This document shows, in pieces, positions 1 through 7,091 of a stretch of DNA of 9,123 bases. The notes below the pieces were generated by a model. The model was not told the origin of the DNA. It saw only the letters and a list, made by a program, of their open reading frames with translations, and did not search any database. This DNA is from JBLHUT01 sp047629975 (GTDB taxonomy: Bacteria > Pseudomonadota > Alphaproteobacteria > Rhodobacterales > Rhodobacteraceae): assembly GCA_047629975.1 (NCBI GenBank), contig JBLHUT010000147.1, positions 1-9,123 of the forward strand, in the 5' to 3' direction. Made by a program: the position numbers and the translations under genes. Positions within the stretch are counted from its first letter, which is position 1, and every line of letters begins with the position of its first letter.

Positions 1-104
1 TCAGCCCGCGCACCATGCGCCGTTGCCAGAACGAACCCACCCGCAATCAGGGTGATCGCAACGGTACAGCGTGTGAAAGCCGTTCGTTCGATACTCGGTT
101 TCAT
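1..104 (-). CDS. Exported protein, N-terminal part only (cut by window edge)
   Basis: The minus strand opens with ATG at 104 and stays open to the edge, giving 34 codons. They read as a classical Sec signal peptide: a basic start (MKPSIERTAFTR), a hydrophobic core (TVAITLIAGGFVLATA) and an AxA-type cleavage site (HGARA) at the last visible codons. The mature protein lies outside the window, so its function cannot be named; periplasmic or secreted location is inferred from the signal alone. A second in-frame ATG at 122 would add six residues (MFCESE) and has a somewhat better ribosome site (GAGG five bases upstream), but it puts acidic residues before the signal, so 104 is preferred. The gene is divergent from the unknown plus-strand gene at 333. 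Confidence 0.55.
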   Translation of the reverse strand, partial: MKPSIERTAFTRCTVAITLIAGGFVLATAHGARA

Positions 105-144
105 CTCGCTTTCGCAAAACATCCTGACCTCACACTGCACGTTT

Positions 145-169
145 TGAGGGCACTCTACACATGCCCTCA
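145..169. promoter_or_regulatory. Palindrome in divergent intergenic region, possible operator
   Basis: Two perfect 8-bp inverted arms, TGAGGGCA (145-152) and TGCCCTCA (162-169), flank a 9-base spacer. The site lies 40 bases upstream of the exported-protein start at 104 and about 160 bases upstream of the gene at 333. No T-run follows on either strand, so an intrinsic terminator is unlikely. The geometry suits a dimeric repressor or activator, but the regulator is unknown. No convincing promoter hexamers were identified in 105-332. Confidence 0.35.
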
Positions 170-332
170 TAGAAGTCTAAGGGGATTTGCTGCTGCCGGC
201 TTACAAAGGTCTCGAGCTTGCAACCAAGGCCCCGCCACAAGCGAGAATGCGCCGCACCGGTGCGAAACTGCAAAAATCGTACCAATTTCCAACCGGAACG
301 CGCAGTATACCCTTATCAACAAGGAGAGCTCG

Positions 333-929
333 ATGGCTTTGAGTATCATTTTGACAACTGCCGGCGGCGTAGGCATTGCGGCAACGATGGCCGTTATGGC
401 GTATTCCCAAATTGCATTTTTCACACCGTCCTTTACGCCGTCCGAAGATCAAAATGCCGCCGCGCATCCTGCGGCAATTGCGGCACCTTCAGTAACGGCC
501 ACCCCCGCAAGCAACGCCGATGTTTCGGCTTTTGTGTCCGCGACCCGTGCCATGGCAACCGAACAAGCACGGCCATCCACACACAGGCTCCTGACAGACC
601 AAACCGACCCGAGCGGCGCCAATGCCATAACAGCAACAATTACCAGCAGGGGCCGGTATGATCTGGATCCGTTTACAACCCTGCCTGCCGCACGCCCCGT
701 AACCGCGCACACTCAAAGCGCGCAGCTTCTGGAAATGGCAGGTTACGATCAGCCACCGGTCGTCGTCGTGCCGCAATCCTCGCGCCCTCCCGTTACGGCC
801 ACACAAAAGGTGCTTGTTCCACAGGTCGCCTTGCCAAAAGAGGTCCGGACCCTTCTTTTGAAGAAACCCCCGCGGCGTGATGAAAAAATCCGTCCCGGCA
901 TCCGGTGGAGTACCGGCGAATTCCGCTAG
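333..929 (+). CDS. Hypothetical membrane-anchored protein, 198 residues
   Basis: I do not recognise a family. The start at 333 is chosen because AAGGAG (321-326) sits six bases upstream and the first residues form a hydrophobic segment (about residues 4-30), which is either a membrane anchor or an uncleaved signal. Residues about 38-105 are rich in Ala, Thr, Pro and Ser and look disordered. A Val/Pro-rich stretch (about 141-168, including VVVV) follows, and the tail is strongly basic (KKPPRRDEK at 177-185, ending IRWSTGEFR). There is no cysteine and no visible catalytic motif. The likely topology is a single anchor with a flexible, probably periplasmic, domain. The gene converges on the glycerol operon and shares its terminator region, with no sign of a functional link. 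The open frame continues upstream to 15, but that part overlaps the signal-peptide gene and looks non-coding. Confidence 0.7.
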   Translation: MALSIILTTAGGVGIAATMAVMAYSQIAFFTPSFTPSEDQNAAAHPAAIAAPSVTATPASNADVSAFVSATRAMATEQARPSTHRLLTDQTDPSGANAITATITSRGRYDLDPFTTLPAARPVTAHTQSAQLLEMAGYDQPPVVVVPQSSRPPVTATQKVLVPQVALPKEVRTLLLKKPPRRDEKIRPGIRWSTGEFR

Positions 930-962
930 GTCATTCCCCGCGCCCCCACCAAAGGGCTCAAC

Positions 963-987
963 CCTGATCCACAAACCTGATCCACAA
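963..987. repeat. 12-bp direct repeat, two copies
   Basis: CCTGATCCACAA occurs at 963-974 and again at 976-987, separated by one base (period 13). It lies between the stop codon of the 333-929 gene and the terminator hairpin. It may be a simple duplication; no function is claimed. Confidence 0.6.
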
Positions 988-990
988 CGC

Positions 991-1020
991 AACAGGGGCG
1001 CAAAATGCGCCCCTGTTCTT
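991..1020. terminator. Rho-independent terminator between convergent genes
   Basis: A perfect 12-bp stem pairs AACAGGGGCGCA (991-1002) with TGCGCCCCTGTT (1006-1017) around an AAA loop. On the plus strand it is followed by a T-rich tail (TTCTTAATTTATT), so it should stop transcripts from the 333-929 gene. It also lies 21 bases beyond the glpV stop codon. In that direction the tail is weaker (TTGCGTTGT), so it probably acts as a barrier or 3'-end protector for the operon messenger rather than as a strong intrinsic stop. Confidence 0.85.
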
Positions 1021-1037
1021 AATTTATTCCCACAGAG

Positions 1038-2762
1038 TTACTGCTGCCAGGATTTGATCAACTCGTCATAGCTAACGGTGATCGGTGTTTCGTCCTCGTT
1101 GGCCAACTTGGCAACAGGCGAACCGGGCTGGGCGTACCAGTACTCGGGGTCACGTGGCTCGTTCATCTTGGGGCCGATATCGCCCTGGATTCCGGCGCGC
1201 TCGATACGCTCCATCACCTTTTCCTGAGCCTCGCAAAGCGCATCAAGTGCTTCTTGAGCGGTTTTTGCACCCGACATTGCATCGCCGATGTTCTGCCACC
1301 ACAACTGGGCCAGCTTCGGATAATCCGGAACATTGGTACCGGTGGGCGACCATGCAACCCGCGCAGGCGAACGGTAGAATTCGACCAGACCACCAAGCTT
1401 GTCTGCACGCTGGGTGAAGTGATCGGAGTTGATCGTCGACTCACGGATGAAGGTAAGACCAACGTCGGCCTTTTTCAGATCAACCGTCTTGGACGTGACG
1501 AATTGTGCGTAAAGCCATGCAGCTTTTGCACGATCCACAGGGGTGGATTTCATCAAAGTCCACGATCCAACGTCCTGATAGCCGACCTTCTGGCCCTCTT
1601 TCCAATAAACGCCGTGCGGGCTGGGGGCCATGCGCCACTTGGGCGTGCCGTCCGCGTTCATCACGGGCAGATCAGGCAGAACCGTTGCCGCCGTAAACGC
1701 GGTGTACCAGAACATCTGCTGGGCGACATTGCCTTGAGCCGGAATTGGACCCGCCTCGCCGAATGTCATACCAGCCGCCGCAGGAGGCGAGTACTTCTGA
1801 AGCCATTCGATCGCTTTGGTCACAGCGTAAACCGCGGCCGCATCGTTCGTCGCACCACCACGTGCCACACAGGACCCGACAGGCTGGGAATTTTCGTTCA
1901 CACGAATGCCCCACTCGTCAACCGGCAGACCGTTCGGCTCTCCGACATCGCCCATACCAGCCATGGACATCCACGCGTCGGTATAGCGCCAGCCAAGGCT
2001 GGGGTCTTTCTTGCCGTAGTCCATGTTGCCAAAGACATCGCCCTCGACGCCCATGTGCGACAGATTGCGACCGGTGAAGAACTCGGCAATGTCTTCATAG
2101 GCCGCCCAGTTGACAGGCACACCAAGATCATAGCCGAACTGTGTCTTGAAATCTTCCTGGTTCTTGGGATCGTTGAACCAGTCATACCGGAACCAGTAAA
2201 GGTTCGCGAACTGCTGGTCGGGCAGCTGGTACAATTTGCCATCAGGAGCAGTCGTGAACTGGATGCCGATGAAATCCTCAAGGTCGAGACCGGGGTTGGT
2301 CACGTCCGCGCCCTCGCCGGCCATCCAGTCGGTCAGGTTGCGCACCTGCTGATAGCGCCAGTGGGTGCCGATCAGATCGCTGTCATTGACATAGCCGTCA
2401 TAGATGTTTTCGCCCGACTGCATTTGTGTTTGCAGCTTTTCGACAACATCCCCTTCACCGATCAGGTCATGGGTGACCTTGATGCCGGTAATGGCCGTGA
2501 ACGCCGGGGCAAGGACCTGGCTTTCGTACTCGTGTGTCGTGATCGTTTCCGACACGACCTTGATCTCCATGCCGGCAAACGGCTGCGCGGCATCAACGAA
2601 GAACTGCATCTCCGCTTCCTGATCGGCACGCGACAGAACCGACAATCCGGCAACCTCGCCGTCGAGGAAGGCTTTCGCCTCGTCCATACCGGCCCAGACC
2701 GGAGCAGCAAGCATCGCAAGTGCGGCACCCATTGCTGTGGTTGATTTTAAAGTCAGACTCAT
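1038..2762 (-). CDS. glpV: Glycerol ABC transporter, periplasmic substrate-binding protein GlpV
   Basis: This is the solute-binding component, which captures glycerol in the periplasm and delivers it to GlpPQ. The 574 residues are longer than most family-1 binding proteins (about 400-450) but match the large GlpV type. Residues 1-24 are a Sec signal peptide ending PVWA before Gly25; there is no lipobox cysteine, so the protein should be soluble. A leading segment of about 40 residues (25-65) precedes the first strand of the binding fold (EIKVVSE, 66-72). Aromatic-rich stretches (NLYWFRYDWF at 187-196, FWYT at 351-354, QLWWQ at 486-490) fit a polyol or sugar ligand. The mature chain has two cysteines only, Cys298 and Cys510. 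The start is supported by GGGAGGA (2773-2767). It is the last operon gene, after a 74-base gap with a small hairpin. Glycerol specificity is inferred from the operon; a related polyol is possible. Confidence 0.88.
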   Translation of the reverse strand: MSLTLKSTTAMGAALAMLAAPVWAGMDEAKAFLDGEVAGLSVLSRADQEAEMQFFVDAAQPFAGMEIKVVSETITTHEYESQVLAPAFTAITGIKVTHDLIGEGDVVEKLQTQMQSGENIYDGYVNDSDLIGTHWRYQQVRNLTDWMAGEGADVTNPGLDLEDFIGIQFTTAPDGKLYQLPDQQFANLYWFRYDWFNDPKNQEDFKTQFGYDLGVPVNWAAYEDIAEFFTGRNLSHMGVEGDVFGNMDYGKKDPSLGWRYTDAWMSMAGMGDVGEPNGLPVDEWGIRVNENSQPVGSCVARGGATNDAAAVYAVTKAIEWLQKYSPPAAAGMTFGEAGPIPAQGNVAQQMFWYTAFTAATVLPDLPVMNADGTPKWRMAPSPHGVYWKEGQKVGYQDVGSWTLMKSTPVDRAKAAWLYAQFVTSKTVDLKKADVGLTFIRESTINSDHFTQRADKLGGLVEFYRSPARVAWSPTGTNVPDYPKLAQLWWQNIGDAMSGAKTAQEALDALCEAQEKVMERIERAGIQGDIGPKMNEPRDPEYWYAQPGSPVAKLANEDETPITVSYDELIKSWQQ

Positions 2763-2803
2763 TTTATCCTCCCAGATGTTTTAGAACTGTTCGTTGCAGT
2801 CGC

Positions 2804-2818
2804 CCGAAGACCTTTCGG
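2804..2818 (-). other. Small hairpin in the glpU-glpV gap
   Basis: CCGAA (2804-2808) and TTCGG (2814-2818) form a 5-bp stem with a five-base loop. It lies in the longest gap inside the operon, 18 bases after the glpU stop codon and 41 bases before the glpV start. Without a following T-run it is not a terminator. Hairpins before binding-protein genes can stabilise the distal message, which would help make GlpV in excess; that role is inference and the stem is short. Confidence 0.3.
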
Positions 2819-2836
2819 ACAAACCAGTTTTCCTGC

Positions 2837-3109
2837 CTATACCCAGCGAAACACAGCGCCGGCATAAACAAGGCAGGCCAGCAGCGCATAGGGCTGCGGC
2901 CCGACCTCCAGACCCAGCCAGATCAGATTTAGAAAGGCCGAGCCGAGCAGGGTGATAAACAAACGATCCCCCCGCGTTGTTTCGATCCGAAGGATGCCCA
3001 CACGGGGCGTTTCGGGAAATTTGATTGCCAGCACCGTAAAGGTGAGCAGCAGACAGGCGATCACGACAAAGAAAATCGCGGTCGGTGTGGTCCATGCCAT
3101 CCAAGCCAT
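2837..3109 (-). CDS. glpU: GlpU, small membrane protein of the glycerol ABC transporter (DUF2160 type)
   Basis: This 90-residue protein matches the DUF2160 family, which occurs in GlpSTPQUV glycerol transporter operons. Its molecular role is not established; an accessory membrane subunit next to GlpP and GlpQ is the natural guess. Three hydrophobic segments are visible (about residues 8-29, 50-67 and 72-88), giving three membrane passes. The loop between the first two holds the family-like ETTRGDRLF stretch (43-51). The N-terminus MAWMAWTTPTA and the C-terminal FRWV also fit the family. The start at 3109 is supported by AGGAGAG (3122-3116), which begins one base inside the glpQ stop codon, so translation is probably coupled to glpQ. 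Confidence 0.85.
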   Translation of the reverse strand: MAWMAWTTPTAIFFVVIACLLLTFTVLAIKFPETPRVGILRIETTRGDRLFITLLGSAFLNLIWLGLEVGPQPYALLACLVYAGAVFRWV

Positions 3110-3121
3110 GTGCAGCTCTCC

Positions 3122-4011
3122 TCAGACCCGGCCGAGGGCAAAGCCCTTGGCGATGTAGTTACGGACAAAATAGATCACCAGCGCGCCCGGTACGATCGTC
3201 AGCACCCCTGCCGCCGCCAACACGCCCCAATCGATGCCCGCAGCCCCTTGGGTGCGGGTCATGATTGCGGCAATCGGTTTTGCGTCCACAGTCGTCAACG
3301 TGCGGCTGAGCAGCAATTCGACCCACGAGAACATGAAGCAAAAGAACGCCGCAACCCCGATGCCAGAGGCAATCAACGGTGTGAAGATGCGGATGAAAAA
3401 GCGCGGAAACGAATACCCGTCAAGATATGCCGTCTCGTCGATCTCTTTTGGCACCCCGCGCATGAACCCTTCGAGGATCCACACCGCCAGCGGCACGTTG
3501 AACAAACAATGCGCAAGCGCCACCGCGATATGCGTGTCAAACAGGCCAACCGAAGAATAAAGCTGGAAAAACGGCAGCGCGAACACCGCAGGCGGCGCCA
3601 TCCGGTTGGTCAGCAACCAAAAGAACAGATGCTTGTCGCCCATAAAGCTGTAGCGCGAAAAGGCATAGGCCGCCGGCAACGCGACAGACAGGCTGATCAC
3701 AGTGTTTGTCACCACATAAATCAACGAGTTGACATAACCCATGTACCAACTCTCGTCGGTCAGGATCTTGATGTAATTGGCAAACGTCAGATCATTGGGC
3801 CACAACGAAAATGTGCTCAGGATCTCTGTGTTCGTCTTCAGGCTCATGTTGATCAGCCAATAGATCGGCAGCAACAAGAACAGCAGATAGAGCGTCATAA
3901 CGACAGCCGACACATTTATCCTGAATCCGCCCGAACGGGACGCACGCGTGCGGCTGGTCGTGGTGTCAGCCATGGCCGGTGCAGAGGATGCTTGAATTGC
4001 AGTATCGGACA

Positions 4012-4012
<1 letters not shown>
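3122..4012 (-). CDS. glpQ: Glycerol ABC transporter, inner-membrane permease GlpQ
   Basis: This is one of two channel-forming subunits, of the MalG-like binding-protein-dependent permease family. The 296 residues carry about six membrane segments, the first at about 35-57 (VSAVVMTLYLLFLLLPIYWL). The cytoplasmic coupling loop (EAA motif), which docks on the ATPase, is visible at about 190-213, with E193-T-A and Gly199 in the expected positions, followed by FIRIFTPL. The first 30 residues form a Ser/Thr/Ala-rich hydrophilic cytoplasmic tail. A later Met at 14 is a possible start, but the ATG at 4012 overlaps the glpP stop as TAATG, the usual coupled arrangement here, so the long form is preferred. 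The symbol follows the Rhizobium GlpSTPQUV naming; this is not the glycerophosphodiester phosphodiesterase also called GlpQ. Confidence 0.9.
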
Positions 4013-4883
<871 letters not shown>

Positions 4884-4884
<1 letters not shown>

Positions 4885-5969
4885 CAGGCGGCCTCCCCTT
4901 CGGCGCGTACACGCCAGTCGTTGGAATAAACGTTGATGCCTTTGGTGTCGAAAGTGACCCAGTTGGCATCAGCCGCGATATTCGTGCCCTCGCCCACGAT
5001 CGCACTGATCGGGCGCCCCTGCACCTCAAGGCGCAGGATCTTGTGGCGGCCCACATCTTCGATGCGCGTGACTTTGGCCGGTATCCCCGACGCATCGCTG
5101 GTCAGTTTTACAAACTCCGGCCGCACACCAAGCTGAACGTTGCCGCCCGTTGCCGGATAGCCGGCCCCAAGAGCGACCGTCACGCCGTCAACAACGGCCG
5201 TGTTGCCCTCGACGGTAGCCTCGAACAGGTTCATTCCCGGCGAGCCGATAAAATACCCCACAAACGTGTGGGCAGGTCGCTCGAACAACTCTTGCGGGGT
5301 GCCGATCTGCACCACACGCCCGTCGTGCATCACGACAACCTTGTCAGCGAACGTAAGGGCCTCGGTCTGGTCGTGGGTCACGTAAATCATCGTGTGACCG
5401 AATTCGTGGTGCAAGGATTTGAGCTGCGTACGCAACTCCCACTTCATATGCGGGTCGATTACGGTCAGCGGTTCGTCGAACAACAGCGCGTTCACGTCCT
5501 CGCGCACCATCCCGCGCCCCAACGAGATCTTTTGCTTGGCATCCGCCGTCAGGCCGCGCGCCTTACGGTTGAGCATCGCCTCCATGCCGATCATCGCGGC
5601 GATTTCCTGAACCCGTTGCGCCACATAAGTCGGGTCAGCCCCGCGGTTGCGCAAAGGAAACGCCAGATTGTCGCGCACGGTCATCGTGTCGTAAACCACC
5701 GGAAACTGGAAAACCTGCGCAATGTTACGCTCTGCTGTCGGCGCATCGGTCACGTCAACATCATTGAACAGGATACGTCCCTGTGACGGATGCAAAAGCC
5801 CCGAAATGATGTTCAAAAGGGTTGATTTGCCACAACCCGACGCGCCCAGAAGGGCGTAAGCCTCGCCGTCGACCCAATCGTGGTTCAACTCCTTGAGCGC
5901 AAAGTCGTCTTCGGTTTTCGGATGCGACAGATAGGAATGCGCGAGGTTGTCGAGAGTAATCTTGGCCAT
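4884..5969 (-). CDS. glpT: Glycerol ABC transporter, ATP-binding protein GlpT (degenerate signature motif)
   Basis: This is one of two ATPases driving uptake, 361 residues, of the MalK/UgpC-like class with a C-terminal TOBE regulatory region (about 240-345, including QLGVRPEF). Visible motifs are Walker A GASGCGKST (42-50), Q-loop Gln88, Walker B LLFDEP with Asp165 and Glu166, and H-loop YVTHD with His199. The ABC signature is not intact: where LSGGQ is expected the chain reads LTADA (140-144), followed by KQKISLGRG, which aligns with the normal QQRVALARA. The D-loop is also altered (TVID, Asp172). The start at 5969 overlaps the glpS stop as TAATG, with GGAGG upstream. It very likely pairs with GlpS, which supplies an intact LSGGQ. 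This GlpT is unrelated to the glycerol-3-phosphate antiporter of the same name. Confidence 0.9.
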
Positions 5970-7057
5970 TACGCAGCCTCCGCATAAGGGGCGACAGCCA
6001 CAAGCGCGCCGTCTTGGGCAAACACATAAATATGAACCGGATCAAGATAGACCGGCAGGGTTTGCCCCGGATCCAGGCTTTGCACCCCGTGGACCAGACC
6101 AACCCAACGGCTTCCGTGATAATCAAGGTGGACGAATGTCTCGGAGCCTGTGATCTCGGTAACGGTCAGGCGTGCGTCAAACGCGATCGCATCCGCACCG
6201 CCCGCACTCAGCGACAGGTGGTTGGGGCGGAACCCTGCGGTGTAGACCCCGTCGGCAACGCCCTGCATCGACGCAGGAACCGCCACAGAATGATCGCTGT
6301 CAAAGGACAACCTGCCACCTGATTTCGTCATCTTCAGGAAATTCATCGGCGGGTCGGAAAAAACCCGCGCCGTGGTTGCATTCGTGGGCTTGCGGTAGAC
6401 CGTCGGCGTCAGGCCGAACTGCGTCACCCGACCCTCCCACAAAGCGGCCGTGTTCCCCCCCAAAAGCAACGCCTCTTCGGGTTCGGTGGTCGCATAAACG
6501 AAAATTGCACCGGACTTTTCGAAAATTTTAGGGATCTCGGCGCGCAACTCCTCGCGCAGTTTGTAATCAAGGTTTGCCAGCGGCTCGTCGAGCAGCACAA
6601 GACCTGCGTTTTTGACCAACGCCCGCGCCAGCGCGCACCGCTGTTGCTGCCCGCCTGACAATTCAAGCGGTTTGCGGGTCAGAAACGGAGTCAGTTGCAT
6701 CAAATCGGCCGTTTCGCGCACGGCGGTGTCAATCTCCACCTTCGATTTGCCCATCAGCTTCATGGGCGATGCAATGTTGTCATACACACTCATCGACGGA
6801 TAATTGATAAACTGCTGATAGACCATCGCGACCTTGCGATCCTGCACCCGCATCCCTGTCACGTCATCACCGTTCCAGAAGACCTGTCCGGTGTTGGGCA
6901 CATCCAATCCCGCCATCAGACGCATCAGCGATGTCTTGCCGGACAAGGTCGGGCCAAGCAGGACGTTCATCGTGCCTTTTTGCAGTTCAAGGTCTGTGGG
7001 GTGAATGTGGGTCAGACCCTCCACCACCTTGGAGACACCTTTCAAAAGCAGCGTCAT
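5969..7057 (-). CDS. glpS: Glycerol ABC transporter, ATP-binding protein GlpS (H-loop His missing)
   Basis: This is the partner ATPase of GlpT, 362 residues, also MalK/UgpC-like with a TOBE tail (about 240-350, including TAGFRPNHL). The signature LSGGQ (133-137) followed by QQRCALARAL is perfect, and Walker B LVLLDEP (Asp157, Glu158), Q-loop Gln81 and the D-loop (ANLD, Asp164) are normal. Two elements deviate. Walker A reads GPTLSGKT (35-42): it keeps the general GxxxxGKT form, but Leu38 replaces the ABC-typical Gly. The H-loop reads YATTE (188-192) with Thr191 where the switch His belongs, confirmed from the codons near 6486. The start at 7057 has GGAGA (7070-7066) upstream, 34 bases after the glpD stop. 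The neighbours and the complementary defects in GlpT indicate a heterodimer with one complete ATP site. Confidence 0.9.
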   Translation of the reverse strand: MTLLLKGVSKVVEGLTHIHPTDLELQKGTMNVLLGPTLSGKTSLMRLMAGLDVPNTGQVFWNGDDVTGMRVQDRKVAMVYQQFINYPSMSVYDNIASPMKLMGKSKVEIDTAVRETADLMQLTPFLTRKPLELSGGQQQRCALARALVKNAGLVLLDEPLANLDYKLREELRAEIPKIFEKSGAIFVYATTEPEEALLLGGNTAALWEGRVTQFGLTPTVYRKPTNATTARVFSDPPMNFLKMTKSGGRLSFDSDHSVAVPASMQGVADGVYTAGFRPNHLSLSAGGADAIAFDARLTVTEITGSETFVHLDYHGSRWVGLVHGVQSLDPGQTLPVYLDPVHIYVFAQDGALVAVAPYAEAA

Positions 7058-7091
7058 GTCGGGTTTCTCCGGTTATTACAGCGCAAAAGCG

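Noticed and set aside
15..332. Upstream extension of the 333-929 frame to an ATG at 15
   Set aside because: It is antisense to the signal-peptide gene, has no ribosome site, and its composition is unlike an N-terminus; the ATG at 333 has AAGGAG and begins a hydrophobic segment.
1254..2744. Long plus-strand open frame of 496 codons opposite glpV
   Set aside because: It is rich in Arg and His with no recognisable domain, lies wholly antisense to a clear binding-protein gene, and is a typical shadow frame in GC-rich DNA.
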